A stretch of DNA of 64,000 nucleotides. Origin: Cystobacter fuscus DSM 2262. GTDB taxonomy: Bacteria > Myxococcota > Myxococcia > Myxococcales > Myxococcaceae. The stretch is from assembly GCF_000335475.2 (NCBI RefSeq), contig NZ_ANAH02000001.1:62001-126000 (forward strand). The letters are read 5' to 3'. Shown one piece after another: positions 27,031 to 35,632 of the stretch; the stretch's first letter is position 1; the number at the start of each line of letters is the position of its first letter. The translations under genes were made by a program, and so were the position numbers. Below the pieces are notes generated by a model. The model searched no databases, had not been told where the DNA came from, and was given only the letters and a program-made list of their open reading frames with translations.

Positions 27031-28467
27031 CTACCCCGCCGACACCTTGTCCGACTTGGCCGGGCCTGATTCCGCGGACTTCTTGAGCCGAGCCTTGTTG
27101 CGCTCGACCCACCCTTCCTTGTTCACCTGCGGCGACCGGGACACAGCGAGGCTCCCGGAGGGCACATCTTTCGTCACCGTGGTGCCCGCACCGACATAGG
27201 CACCGTCGCCGACCTTGACCGGAGCGACGAGCTGGGAGTCGGAGCCAATGAACACTCCGTCCCCGAGTTCGGTGACGTGTTTGTTCACTCCGTCATAGTT
27301 GCAGGTGATGGTGCCGGCGCCGATGTTCACCCCGGAGCCGATCTTCGCGTCGCCCAGGTAGGCCAGATGGTTGGCCTTGGTGCCCCGGCCGAGGCGGGCT
27401 TTCTTCGTCTCCACGAAATTCCCCAGATGCACTTCCTCGGCGAGGTCCGTCCCGGGCCGCAGCCGCGAGAAGGGCCCCAGGATACACCGCTCGCCGACGC
27501 GGGCCTCCTCCAGCACGGTGTAGGGCTTCAAGGTCGTTCCGTCAGCGACCGAGGAGGCATGAAGTACGCAGCCCTGGCCGATGGTGACCTGGCGGCCCAC
27601 CACGGTGGCGCCCGACAGGCTGACTCCCGGAGCGATTTCCGTGTCCGGGCCGATCGTCACGCCCTCCTCGATGTAGGTGGTGGCGGGATCGGCCAGGGAG
27701 ACGCCGTTGCGCATGTGCCAGGCGTTGATGCGCAGTTGCAAGTCCTTGGCGCGCGCGGCCAGCTCCACGCGATCATTCACCCCGGCCGTCTCGTTGAAGT
27801 CCGCCTCGATGGCGGGCACCGGCCCCTGCGAGGCGGCCATCTCCACCAGGTCCGTGAGGTAGAACTCGCCCTGGGCGTTGGTGCTCTTGATGTTGGCGAG
27901 CGCCGCCCAGAGGAAGGACGAGTCGACGAGGTAGATGCCGGCGTTGCACTCGCGCACCAGGCGCTCCTCGGGGGAGCAGTCCTTGTGCTCGACGATGCGC
28001 TTGACCAGGCCGCCCTCGCGGATGACGCGCCCGTAGCCGGTCGGGTCCTCCAGGCGGGTGGACACGAGCGAGAGCACGCCCCCGCCCTGCTCATGCGCGG
28101 TGGCGAGCGCGGCGAGCGTCTCGCGGCGCACGAGCGGCACGTCCCCGTAGAGGATGAGCACGCGGCCCTTGAAGTCCTTGAGCGCCTCCTCGGCCGAGCG
28201 CACCGCGTCGGCCGTGCCCCGCTGCTCCTTTTGGAGCGCGAAGCGCAGGGGCGCGGCGGCGAAGAGGTCGCGCACGGAGCGTTCCACCTCGCCCGCCTGG
28301 TGGCCCACCACCGGCACCACGGGCGAGGCGCCCAGCTCCAGCGCACGCATCAGGGGATAGAAACACAGGGGCTTGCCGAGAATGGGGTGAAGGACCTTGG
28401 CCTTCTCCGAGCGCATCCGCGTGCCCTTGCCCGCGCACAGCACTACCGCCGCCAAAGGAGTTGTCAT
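27031..28467 (-). CDS. glmU: Bifunctional GlmU uridylyltransferase/acetyltransferase
   Basis: 478 residues. The N-terminal uridylyltransferase domain begins [20 protein letters not shown], the nucleotide-binding signature, and runs to about 230. A linker helix leads to the left-handed beta-helix acetyltransferase domain of hexapeptide repeats (about 255-460), with active-site segments [25 protein letters not shown], and [15 protein letters not shown]. It converts glucosamine-1-phosphate to UDP-GlcNAc. Clustering with glmS puts two of the three GlcN pathway enzymes in one unit; glmM is not here. Confidence 0.96.
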   Translation of the reverse strand: MTTPLAAVVLCAGKGTRMRSEKAKVLHPILGKPLCFYPLMRALELGASPVVPVVGHQAGEVERSVRDLFAAAPLRFALQKEQRGTADAVRSAEEALKDFKGRVLILYGDVPLVRRETLAALATAHEQGGGVLSLVSTRLEDPTGYGRVIREGGLVKRIVEHKDCSPEERLVRECNAGIYLVDSSFLWAALANIKSTNAQGEFYLTDLVEMAASQGPVPAIEADFNETAGVNDRVELAARAKDLQLRINAWHMRNGVSLADPATTYIEEGVTIGPDTEIAPGVSLSGATVVGRQVTIGQGCVLHASSVADGTTLKPYTVLEEARVGERCILGPFSRLRPGTDLAEEVHLGNFVETKKARLGRGTKANHLAYLGDAKIGSGVNIGAGTITCNYDGVNKHVTELGDGVFIGSDSQLVAPVKVGDGAYVGAGTTVTKDVPSGSLAVSRSPQVNKEGWVERNKARLKKSAESGPAKSDKVSAG

Positions 28468-28500
28468 GTCGGCGATAACTAGGGATGGCTTGGGGGCACG

Positions 28501-28677
28501 TCAACCACGAGCCGCGGAACGGGGCCCGCGAGCGTCCTCCAGATGCGCCCTGACGGACACGGCCAGCGTGTTGCGGCTCACGGTGATGCCATAGACGGGC
28601 TTGAGGAAGAGCGTCGTCACGGACACATCCGACGGCGGTGGCATCGTTGGATTGACTGGGTTCGGATCGGCGTTCAT
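28501..28677 (-). CDS. Possible small protein upstream of glmU
   Basis: A 58-codon frame from ATG 28677, preceded by GGGGAA, ends 33 bp before glmU on the same strand. The central part (SVTTLFLKPVYGITVSRNTL) has plausible protein-like composition. No family is recognised and no other support exists. The rest of 28468-28883 shows no other gene. Confidence 0.3.
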   Translation of the reverse strand: MNADPNPVNPTMPPPSDVSVTTLFLKPVYGITVSRNTLAVSVRAHLEDARGPRSAARG

Positions 28678-28883
28678 GGTTCCCCGGCGCCATGCGACGT
28701 CCCGCGCAAGATGCCGGGCCCGCCAGGTCCCGTCCATCCGTGGTCCGTCGTTGTTGGCAGCCGCCGGACACTTCGAAATGAAATGCGTTGTGGTGGCTAC
28801 GGTCGGCGGCCGGGATACTCCACAACCCCCGGTGCGGGGAAGAACGAGTTGCAGGCCTTCTCATGGAGACGTGGCACGTGCGG

Positions 28884-30659
28884 ATGGGAAAGATGAGGAC
28901 TCACCGGAAGAGCTGGGCGCTGGCACTGGGAGTATTCCTCGCGGCGGGCCCGGTGGGGGCGACGCGGCAGTACCGGGGCGGCGCGGTGGCGACGGCCCAC
29001 CCGGTGGCGAGCGAGGCCGCGCTGAAGATGCTGAACAAGGGCGGCAACGCGGTGGACGCGGCGGTGGCGGCGGCCTTCACCCTGGCGGTGGTGGTGCCCT
29101 ATTACTCGGGGCTGGGCGGGGGCGGCTTCGCGCTGGTGCATGACGCGAAGACGGGCGAGACGCGGGCGGTGGACTTCCGCGAGGTGGCGCCCCAGGCCGC
29201 CACCCGGGACATGTACGTCAAGGACGGCAAGGTGGTGCCGGGGCTGTCCACGGACGGCGTGCTGAGCGTGGCCGTGCCCGGGGCGGTGGCGGGCTATCTC
29301 GAGCTGCTCGAGAAGCACGGCAAGCTGTCGCGCTCGGTGGTGTTGCAGCCGGCCATCGACGCGGCGCGCGCGGGCTTCTGGGTGTCGCCCAAGTACCATG
29401 CCATCGCGAAGACGCGGCGCGCCTGCCTGGAGCAGGATCCGGAGGCCGCGCGCATCTTCCTCGTGAAGAACGCCGAGGGCGCGCTGGAGGTGCCCCCCAT
29501 CGGGCACCCGCTGCGCCAGCCGGACCTGGCCCGCACGCTCACCACGCTCTCCAAGAGTGGCCCGGCGCCCTTCTACACGGGCGCGCTCGGCCAGGCGGTG
29601 GTGGACACGGTGAAGGCCGGAGGCGGCCTGCTCACCCGCGAGGACCTGAAGGCCTACAAGACGCGCACCCACGCGCCCATGGAGGGCAGCTACCGCGGCT
29701 ACCGGCTGCTCACCATGCCGCCGCCGAGCGCGGGGGGAGTCGCGGTGGTGCAGGTGCTCGGCGTGCTGGAGAAGCTGCGGCCCCAGGGGCTCGCCTTCCG
29801 CGACCCGGAGGAGATCCACCTGTACGCCGAGACGCTGCGGCGCGCGTACGTGGACCGCACGAAGTACCTGGGAGATCCCGCCATGGTGCAGATCCCCCTG
29901 GAGCGCCTCACCTCGTCCGGCTACCTCGCGGACCTGGCCGGCGGCATCGATCCGAAGAAGGCCACGCCCAGCGTCTCGCTGCTGCCTCCCGGCGAGGGCG
30001 AGGGCGGCTCCACGCTCAAGCAGCCGGATGCCGGCTGGTATGATCCCGCCACGTCCTCGGAGAAGAAGAACACCACGCACGTGTCCGTCATCGACAAGGA
30101 CGGCAACGCCGTGGCGCTCACCACCACGGTGAACTACGGCTTCGGCTCGTGCGTGGTGGCCAAGGGCACGGGCATCCTGCTCAATGATCAGATGGACGAC
30201 TTCTCCGCGCGGCCCGGGGTGCCCAACGCCTATGGGCTCGTGGGCTACGAGGCCAACGCCATCGCCCCGGGCAAGGTGCCCCTGTCCTCCATGTCCCCCA
30301 CGCTCGTCTTCTCCAAGGAGGATCCGAAGAAGGTGATGCTCGCGGTGGGCAGCCCCGGCGGCTCCACCATCCCCACCACCGTCATCCAGGTCATCTCCAA
30401 CATCGTGGACCAGGGCATGGACGTGACGCGCGCGGTGGGCGAGGGACGCCTGCACCACCAGTACCTGCCGGATGAGCTGTGGGTGGACCAGTGGGGGCTG
30501 GAGGCGGCCACGCTCAAGGCGCTGGAGGCCAAGGGCCACAAGCTGCGCCGGCTGCCGGCCTGGGGCGACGCGGAGGCCGTCTACAGCGATCCCCGGACGA
30601 ACCTGCGCAGCGCGGCGAGCGACCCGCGCAATGAAGGCGTCGCCCTGGGCCAGGACTGA
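28884..30659 (+). CDS. ggt: Gamma-glutamyltransferase
   Basis: Start taken at ATG 28884; ATG 28863 and 28893 are alternatives. This gives 591 residues with a Sec signal peptide (about 1-26, ending GPVGA), so it is periplasmic or secreted. The precursor should self-cleave before T397 in KNTTHVSVIDKDGNAVA, which then becomes the nucleophile of the small subunit. Other family marks are GGNAVDAAVAAAFTLAVV near 50, PPSAGG near 278, SSMSPTLVF and GSPGGSTIPTTVIQ near 490. The enzyme hydrolyses glutathione and other gamma-glutamyl compounds or transfers the glutamyl group to amino acids. The TatD-like gene follows 20 bp downstream. Confidence 0.92.
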   Translation: MGKMRTHRKSWALALGVFLAAGPVGATRQYRGGAVATAHPVASEAALKMLNKGGNAVDAAVAAAFTLAVVVPYYSGLGGGGFALVHDAKTGETRAVDFREVAPQAATRDMYVKDGKVVPGLSTDGVLSVAVPGAVAGYLELLEKHGKLSRSVVLQPAIDAARAGFWVSPKYHAIAKTRRACLEQDPEAARIFLVKNAEGALEVPPIGHPLRQPDLARTLTTLSKSGPAPFYTGALGQAVVDTVKAGGGLLTREDLKAYKTRTHAPMEGSYRGYRLLTMPPPSAGGVAVVQVLGVLEKLRPQGLAFRDPEEIHLYAETLRRAYVDRTKYLGDPAMVQIPLERLTSSGYLADLAGGIDPKKATPSVSLLPPGEGEGGSTLKQPDAGWYDPATSSEKKNTTHVSVIDKDGNAVALTTTVNYGFGSCVVAKGTGILLNDQMDDFSARPGVPNAYGLVGYEANAIAPGKVPLSSMSPTLVFSKEDPKKVMLAVGSPGGSTIPTTVIQVISNIVDQGMDVTRAVGEGRLHHQYLPDELWVDQWGLEAATLKALEAKGHKLRRLPAWGDAEAVYSDPRTNLRSAASDPRNEGVALGQD

Positions 30660-30679
30660 CCGAGAGGACGCGCGCCACC

Positions 30680-31459
30680 GTGCCCGAGCTGCCCGAACTC
30701 TTCGACGCACACCTCCACCCCGAGTCCCTGAGCGATCAGGACCTCGAGTCCATGCGCTATTTCGGGGTGGCGCGGGCAATCGTCGTGGCCCACCACCTGC
30801 CCGAGCCCACGCCCAAGGCGCTGCGCAAGCACTTCGACGAGCTGGTGCTCAAGCAACTGCCGCGCCTGGAGCGGCTGGGCATCCGCGCCTGGGCGGTGCT
30901 GGGCGTGCACCCGCGCTGCATCCCCCGCCGCGGCCTGTCCGAGGTGCTCTCCCACCTGCCCGACTACTTCCGGGGCGGCCGCGTCGTGGCCCTGGGCGAG
31001 ACGGGCCTGCACTCGGGGGGCATCGAGGAGGAGGAGGCCTTCATCGAGCAGCTCGCGCTCGCGCGCCAGCTCAAGCTCAAGGTGGTGGTGCACACGCCCG
31101 TGCTCGACAAGGAGCGCCACACCCGGCGCATCCTCACCCTCGTGCGCGACTCCGGCGTGCTGCCCTCGCGCGTGCTCGTGGATCACGCCAACGGCCGCAC
31201 CGTGCGCAACATCCTCGGGTGTGGGCATTGGGCGGGGCTCACCTTACATCCGGAGGCGCTCCGGGCCGAGCGTGCCGTGGCGCTGGTGCGCCGGTTGGGC
31301 AGCGAGCGGCTGGTGCTCAACTCCGATGCCGGCGATGGCGCCGGGGACATCCTCGGACTGGCTCGCCTGGCCAACCTGCTGACCAAGGCGAAGCTGTCCG
31401 AGAGGGTGGTGAAGCGCGTGGCCCATGAAAACGCCGCGCGCTTCTACCAGCCCCGCTGA
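30680..31459 (+). CDS. TatD-like metal-dependent hydrolase
   Basis: 259 residues from GTG 30680, with GAGAGGA about 12 bases upstream. The metal-binding set of TatD-type amidohydrolases is present: FDAHLHP (HxH) at 8-14, ALGETGL (Glu) near 110, VVHTPV (His) near 138, VDHANG (His) near 168 and LNSDAG (Asp) near 215. Family members are 3'-5' DNases or phosphoesterases. It is more divergent than housekeeping TatD, so the substrate is open. There is no signal peptide. It is 20 bp after ggt and likely cotranscribed, and its stop abuts the stop of the convergent small gene. Confidence 0.85.
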   Translation: MPELPELFDAHLHPESLSDQDLESMRYFGVARAIVVAHHLPEPTPKALRKHFDELVLKQLPRLERLGIRAWAVLGVHPRCIPRRGLSEVLSHLPDYFRGGRVVALGETGLHSGGIEEEEAFIEQLALARQLKLKVVVHTPVLDKERHTRRILTLVRDSGVLPSRVLVDHANGRTVRNILGCGHWAGLTLHPEALRAERAVALVRRLGSERLVLNSDAGDGAGDILGLARLANLLTKAKLSERVVKRVAHENAARFYQPR

Positions 31460-31732
31460 CTAATTCACCGCACTCGACTGCAACTCCGGCTGCAGGGTCA
31501 GGCGCTGGGCTCCATCATCCAGCGTCGCCTGCACCACGATGCCTCTCTGCCGGTAATCCGCCAGTGAGTCCGCTGCCTCATCCAACAAGCGCTGGTAGCG
31601 CTCGTCCAACTCCACTGCGATCAACATCATCGTCTCGCCCGCGTCATCGACGCCCGGGCGGTACACCTGGCAGCGCTGGAACCGCGCCCAGCGGCCGTTC
31701 GCCATCTTCACCAATTCGCCGTCATAAGCCAT
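31460..31732 (-). CDS. Small hypothetical protein
   Basis: 90 residues from ATG 31732, with AAGGGGGA 7 bases upstream. The sequence (MAYDGELVKMANGRWARFQR, then VDDAGETMMLIAVELDERYQ) has a well-mixed, folded look with an acidic helical middle and beta-strand ends, and no signal peptide or membrane span. I do not recognise a family. It is transcribed alone; its stop touches the TatD-like stop. Confidence 0.65.
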   Translation of the reverse strand: MAYDGELVKMANGRWARFQRCQVYRPGVDDAGETMMLIAVELDERYQRLLDEAADSLADYRQRGIVVQATLDDGAQRLTLQPELQSSAVN

Positions 31733-32040
31733 TGCGCAGTCCCCCTTTCGACCGTCCGACACGATGCCGGCACGTGAGTGGAATCACTGTAGTCACAAAT
31801 TTTCCGCGCGCCATCCCCCCCTTTGAAAATTCGTGAAAGCCCCTCTCCAGGGTCCTATAGGAAACTCTTTCCCTCGAAGCCGCCCCGGCCGCCCGCCGGG
31901 CAGAACACACTTTGTAAATTTGCTGTGGTGTCAATCTGTTGATCGACCCGCCCGGCCGCCCTCCAATCTGGAGGAAGAGAGCGACGGCGGGAAGTGAGCG
32001 ACAGTGGCCCTCGAACGGGTCATCCCTTAGATTGCCTGGG
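31733..32040. other. Gene-free region between divergent small genes
   Basis: 308 bases with AT-rich stretches. AATTTTC (31798-31804) and GAAAATT (31824-31830) form a 7-bp inverted repeat. Promoters for both flanking genes must lie here, but I cannot assign clear -10/-35 pairs. Confidence 0.4.
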
Positions 32041-32271
32041 ATGAAGTTGCCCTCGTTGTTCCGCCGAGAGCGGACCGTCATCAAGCGGGCGGACGCACAG
32101 GATCAGGTGGAGAAGGTCCTGGCCGAGTCGCTGCGTGTGCTGGGACAGGTATGCACCAAGGTCGCGGATGTCATCGAGACCCAGCGCCTGGAGCGTGCCG
32201 GCTACGCGCAGAACACCCTGCTGCGGCGCCTGGACACGCCCGAGGACGAGCAGGCGCCCAAGAAGCAGTAG
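32041..32271 (+). CDS. Small helical hypothetical protein
   Basis: 76 residues from ATG 32041; the frame upstream is non-coding in look. It is strongly charged and helical: MKLPSLFRRERTVIKRAD followed by QVEKVLAESLRVLGQVCTKV and a basic end (QAPKKQ). A single amphipathic coiled-coil-like helix pair is likely. No family is recognised. The amidohydrolase gene follows after 13 bp and may be cotranscribed. Confidence 0.6.
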   Translation: MKLPSLFRRERTVIKRADAQDQVEKVLAESLRVLGQVCTKVADVIETQRLERAGYAQNTLLRRLDTPEDEQAPKKQ

Positions 32272-32284
32272 CCGCGCTCCACCC

Positions 32285-33241
32285 ATGGACCCCTCCGAGG
32301 ACCCCTCCGAACAGCTTCCCGCCTGCCTGGGAGCCGCGGGATGGCTGGCGCCCGGCGAGACCCGGGTGCCACCACTGCCCGCCCTGGAGGACGAGGAGGG
32401 GCCCCGGCTGCCCGAGGGGCTGCCACCCGTGGTGGATGCCCACGTCCACCTCTTCCCGGATCGGGTGTTCGAGGCCATCTGGCGCTGGTTCGACCAGTAC
32501 GGCTGGCCCATCCGCTACAAGCTGCACACCCCCCAGGTGCTCTCCTTCCTGCTGTCGCGGGGCGTGCACCGGGTGGTGGCGCTGCACTACGCCCACAAGC
32601 CGGGCATGGCGCGCTTCCTCAACACCTACATGGCCGAGGTGGTCCGCGCCGAGCCACGCGTGCTGGGGCTGGCCACCGTGCTCCCCGGGGAGGCGGGCGC
32701 GGCGGACATCCTCGCCGAGGCCTTCGCCGCCGGGCTCAAGGGGGTGAAGTTGCACTGCCACGTGCAGTGCTTCGCCCCGGACTCGCCCGCCCTGCACGAG
32801 GTGTACGCGGCGTGCGCCCGGGCCCAAAAGCCCCTGGTGATGCACGCGGGCCGCGAGCCCTCCAGTCCCCACTACGCCTGCGATGTCCACGCCCTGTGCT
32901 CGGCCGAGCGCGTGGAGCGGGTGCTGAAGGACCATCCGGACCTGCGCCTGTGCATCCCCCACCTGGGCGCGGACGAGTTCGACGCCTACACGCGGCTGCT
33001 CGAGCGCCACGACAATCTCTGGCTGGACACCACCATGGCGCTCGCGGGCTACTTCCCCACCACCCCGCCACGCCGCCTGCTGGAGGTGCGTCCCGAGCGC
33101 ATCCTCTACGGGACGGACTTCCCCAATCTGCCCTATGCGTGGGATCGCGAACTCCAGCGGTTGCTGGAGCTCGAACTCGACGACGAGGTAGAAGCGGGCA
33201 TCCTCGGCCAGAACGCCTTGCACCTCTTCGAAGGGTGTTGA
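32285..33241 (+). CDS. Amidohydrolase (TIM-barrel, ACMSD-like)
   Basis: 318 residues from ATG 32285. Motifs of the amidohydrolase-2 group appear in order: VVDAHVHLFPD (HxH) near 49-58, GVKLHCHVQ near 155, VMHAGRE (His) near 186, CIPHLGADEFD (His) near 223 and YGTDFPNLPYAWDREL (Asp) near 277. These are divalent-metal hydrolases or decarboxylases acting on small molecules. There is no signal peptide. The exact substrate cannot be read. The stop is 93 bp before the receiver-domain gene. Confidence 0.85.
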   Translation: MDPSEDPSEQLPACLGAAGWLAPGETRVPPLPALEDEEGPRLPEGLPPVVDAHVHLFPDRVFEAIWRWFDQYGWPIRYKLHTPQVLSFLLSRGVHRVVALHYAHKPGMARFLNTYMAEVVRAEPRVLGLATVLPGEAGAADILAEAFAAGLKGVKLHCHVQCFAPDSPALHEVYAACARAQKPLVMHAGREPSSPHYACDVHALCSAERVERVLKDHPDLRLCIPHLGADEFDAYTRLLERHDNLWLDTTMALAGYFPTTPPRRLLEVRPERILYGTDFPNLPYAWDRELQRLLELELDDEVEAGILGQNALHLFEGC

Positions 33242-33294
33242 AAAGCGGGCAGACCCCTTCCGCAACTGACGGGCCGTTCGCATCTTGCCCCCCA

Positions 33295-33318
33295 TAGAAT
33301 CCGGTTTTGTCACCGGAT
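33295..33318 (+). promoter_or_regulatory. Candidate -10 and inverted repeat before the receiver gene
   Basis: TAGAAT (33295-33300) resembles a -10. It overlaps ATCCGGT (33299-33305) and ACCGGAT (33312-33318), a perfect 7-bp inverted repeat with 6-base spacer. The repeat ends 16 bases before the start codon, so it would lie at the transcription start, an operator-like position. Confidence 0.4.
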
Positions 33319-33334
33319 ACGCTTCGAGGCTTCC

Positions 33335-33712
33335 ATGTCCTACATCTTGGTCGTCGATGACGACGCGAGCCACCGCACGCTCATCTGCGATGCCCTTGAG
33401 GAAATGGGCTACCGCACGGGTCAGGCCGCCAATGGGCGGGAAGCCCTGGATGTCTTCGAGGGCGAACTGCCCCAGGCCGTGCTCCTGGACCTGCGCATGC
33501 CCGTCATGAGCGGCTGGGGGCTCCTGGACGCTCTCAAGAAGATGCCGCGGGCGCGCGGCCTGCCCATCATCATCATCTCCGGCTACGGCTTCGAGTGGGA
33601 GGCCGAGCTCGTGGGCGCCGCGGGCTACATCTCCAAGCCGGTGGACCTCGACAAGGTGCGCATGACCGTGCAGCGCATCATCGGACCGCCCGAAGTGGCG
33701 ATGATGCACTGA
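33335..33712 (+). CDS. Single-domain response regulator
   Basis: 125 residues comprising only a CheY-like receiver. The acidic pocket is D8-D9-D10 (VVDDDAS), the phosphoacceptor is D52 (LLDLRMPVMSGWG), the switch Ser is S82 (IIISGYG) and K101 is in SKPVD. There is no output domain, so it must act by binding another protein or relaying phosphate. No kinase gene is adjacent; the nearest histidine kinase starts at 38174. Myxobacteria have many such orphan receivers. Confidence 0.9.
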   Translation: MSYILVVDDDASHRTLICDALEEMGYRTGQAANGREALDVFEGELPQAVLLDLRMPVMSGWGLLDALKKMPRARGLPIIIISGYGFEWEAELVGAAGYISKPVDLDKVRMTVQRIIGPPEVAMMH

Positions 33713-33740
33713 GGAAGCGCTCGGTACCGCGCTGAAGGTC

Positions 33741-33756
33741 CCCGCCTCCCGGCGGG
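33741..33756. terminator. Hairpin between convergent receiver and purU genes
   Basis: CCCGCC and GGCGGG form a 6-bp stem with a TCCC loop just before the purU stop codon; it is a likely shared transcript end without a T-tract. Confidence 0.4.
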
Positions 33757-33757
33757 C

Positions 33758-34645
33758 TCAGGAGAAGACGACGGTCTTGTTGCCGTGCGGCAACACCCGG
33801 TCCTCCAGGTGCCACGAGACAGCGCGGGCCAGCACGGTGCGTTCCACCCGGCGGCCGATGCGCACCAGGTCCGCCACCGCGTCCCGATGCCCCACCCGGT
33901 GCACGTCCTGCTCGATGATGGGCCCGGCGTCGAGTTCCGCCGTCACGTAGTGGGCCGTGGCGCCGATGAGCTTCACGCCCCGCGAGTGCGCCTGGGCATA
34001 GGGGTTGGCGCCCACGAAGGCCGGCAGGAAGCTGTGGTGGATGTTGATGATGGGACCCCCGAAGCTCGCGATGAAGTCCCCGCTGAGGATCTGCATGTAG
34101 CGGGCGAGCACGACCAGGTCCACCTGGTGCGCGCGCATGAGCTCCAGCGTGGCCGCCTCCGCCTGTGCCTTGGTATCCGCCGTCACGGGCACGTGGTGCA
34201 GGGGGATGCCGAAGGGGGCCACCACCTCGCGCGCGTCCGGGTGATTGCTCACCACCAGCGGGATGTCGGCCATCAGCTCCCCCTTCTTCCACAGCCACAA
34301 CAGTTCCTGCAGGCAGTGGTCCTGCTTGGAGACGAAGAGCGCCATGCGCTTGACGCGCGCGGCGGGGATGAGCCGCCACTGCATGCCGAAGCGCTCGGCC
34401 ACGGGCGCGAAGGCCTCCTCCAGCGCCCCCAGCCGCTCCGCCAGCCCGGGCAGATCGAACTCCAGCCGCATGAAGAAGCGCAGATCATCCGGCTCGGTGT
34501 GCTGATCCGAGTCGACCACGTTGGCGCCGTGCTCGAACAGCAACCGCGTCACGGTCGCGACCACACCGGGACGATCCGCGCAGGAAATCAGGAGCCGGGC
34601 GCGCTCCGCGCTCGGACGCACGAGGGAAGGCATGGGAGCACTCAT
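33758..34645 (-). CDS. purU: Formyltetrahydrofolate deformylase
   Basis: 295 residues. Residues 14-90 form an ACT domain (LLISCADRPGVVATVTRLLF), and 100-295 the formyltransferase fold: VSKQDHCLQELLW, then INIHHSFLPAFVGANPYAQA with the catalytic His, and ELDAGPIIEQDVHRVGH with the catalytic Asp. PurU releases formate from 10-formyl-THF, supplying formate for PurT and balancing one-carbon pools. The order ACT plus formyltransferase distinguishes it from PurN. It appears monocistronic. Confidence 0.95.
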   Translation of the reverse strand: MSAPMPSLVRPSAERARLLISCADRPGVVATVTRLLFEHGANVVDSDQHTEPDDLRFFMRLEFDLPGLAERLGALEEAFAPVAERFGMQWRLIPAARVKRMALFVSKQDHCLQELLWLWKKGELMADIPLVVSNHPDAREVVAPFGIPLHHVPVTADTKAQAEAATLELMRAHQVDLVVLARYMQILSGDFIASFGGPIINIHHSFLPAFVGANPYAQAHSRGVKLIGATAHYVTAELDAGPIIEQDVHRVGHRDAVADLVRIGRRVERTVLARAVSWHLEDRVLPHGNKTVVFS

Positions 34646-34719
34646 CGCAAGGGGTCACGGACCGGACGCGGTCCCCCCCACACTCCCCTCCCCCCCGGGA
34701 AGAGCGGGAGGCAGCGCGC

Positions 34720-35196
34720 TCAGCTTTCCTTCTTGATCTGCTGGGCCAGGTAGTTCGTCTCACCCACCTGCTTGATGAGCTCGAGCTGGGCCTCGATCCA
34801 GTCGATGTGCTCCTCGGTGTCCTCGAGGATGCGCTCGAGCACTTCCCGGCTGCCGTTGTCCGCCAGCGAGCGGCACAGCTCGATGCCCTCGTTGAGACGC
34901 TTCTGGGAGCCCTGCTCCAGGGCCAGGTCCAGGCGGAGCATCTCCAGAATGCTCTCACCCACGTTCACCTTGGCCAGGCGCTGCAGGTTCGGCAGGCCCT
35001 CCAGGAAGAGGATGCGCTTGACGAGCCTGTCCGCGTGCTTCATCTCGCCGATCGACTCTTCGTAGATCTTCTTGCCGATCCGCTCATACCCCCAGTTCTG
35101 GGCGATGCGCGCGTGCAGGAAGTACTCGTTGATCGCCGTCAGCTCGGTCGTCAGGACGTCGTTGAGCAGGTCGATGACCTGGGGATGGCCTTTCAT
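34720..35196 (-). CDS. bfr: Bacterioferritin
   Basis: 158 residues, the normal length. Ferroxidase ligands are E18, E51 and H54 (GEMKHADR), then the Glu near 94 and the Glu/His of EEHIDW near 127-130; Y25 is the conserved pocket Tyr. M52, the haem-binding Met of bacterioferritins, is present. The protein forms a 24-mer shell storing ferric iron. Its ATG overlaps the bfd stop as ATGA, which explains the missing ribosome binding site. Expression should follow the Fur-boxed bfd promoter. Confidence 0.95.
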   Translation of the reverse strand: MKGHPQVIDLLNDVLTTELTAINEYFLHARIAQNWGYERIGKKIYEESIGEMKHADRLVKRILFLEGLPNLQRLAKVNVGESILEMLRLDLALEQGSQKRLNEGIELCRSLADNGSREVLERILEDTEEHIDWIEAQLELIKQVGETNYLAQQIKKES

Positions 35197-35429
35197 AGGG
35201 CCACGGAAGCTACCCGCAGGGTCGCCGCGGCACAACTCTCGCGGCACGCAGGCCGCACGGTGTTGGACTGACGGGCCTCGCCGATGAGCTGGGTGAGCTG
35301 ATCGTGACAACCACCGCACCCTGTCCCCGCCCCACAGGCCGATCCCAGCTCCTCGACTGTGTGGGCTCCCTCGGAGATGCGGGCACGAATGGTCCGATCC
35401 GAAACAGCACGGCACAGGCAAACGATCAT
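35193..35429 (-). CDS. bfd: Bacterioferritin-associated ferredoxin
   Basis: 78 residues from ATG 35429. The [2Fe-2S] ligands are C4 and C6 (VCLCRAVS) with C38 and C41 (GTGCGGC), the pattern of Bfd; C32 is an extra cysteine. Bfd docks on bacterioferritin and delivers electrons to mobilise stored iron. It lacks a good ribosome binding site. The stop is fused to the bfr start in ATGA, so the pair is made together. A Fur box lies 48-66 bp upstream of the start. Confidence 0.9.
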   Translation of the reverse strand: MIVCLCRAVSDRTIRARISEGAHTVEELGSACGAGTGCGGCHDQLTQLIGEARQSNTVRPACRESCAAATLRVASVAL

Positions 35430-35476
35430 AGGAGAGGCTCGAAACGGTGAAGGCCGCAACTCGCGGCGGTCAAAGT

Positions 35477-35495
35477 GATAATGAGAATAGGTTTC
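35477..35495. promoter_or_regulatory. Fur box between bfd and the ABC exporter
   Basis: GATAATGAGAATAGGTTTC matches the 19-bp Fur consensus GATAATGATAATCATTATC at 14 positions, with the left half nearly perfect. It lies in the 203-bp divergent region and could control bfd-bfr, the exporter, or both. Bfd is commonly induced under iron limitation. Confidence 0.65.
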
Positions 35496-35632
35496 AAAAA
35501 CGTCCCGGTCAAGTCACCCCCAGTAGCTCGCCCGCACGCCCGGAGCGAAGTGCCCCCTCGGCCGGGTGGGCCAAGGTGGGCGGAGCGGAGCAGAGGGGGG
35601 ATTGTCAACGGGAGCGGGTGTCGGATGAGATC

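Noticed and set aside
31722-32084. 120-codon minus-strand frame
   Set aside because: Overlaps the starts of two better-supported small genes, has no ribosome binding site and has no protein-like pattern.
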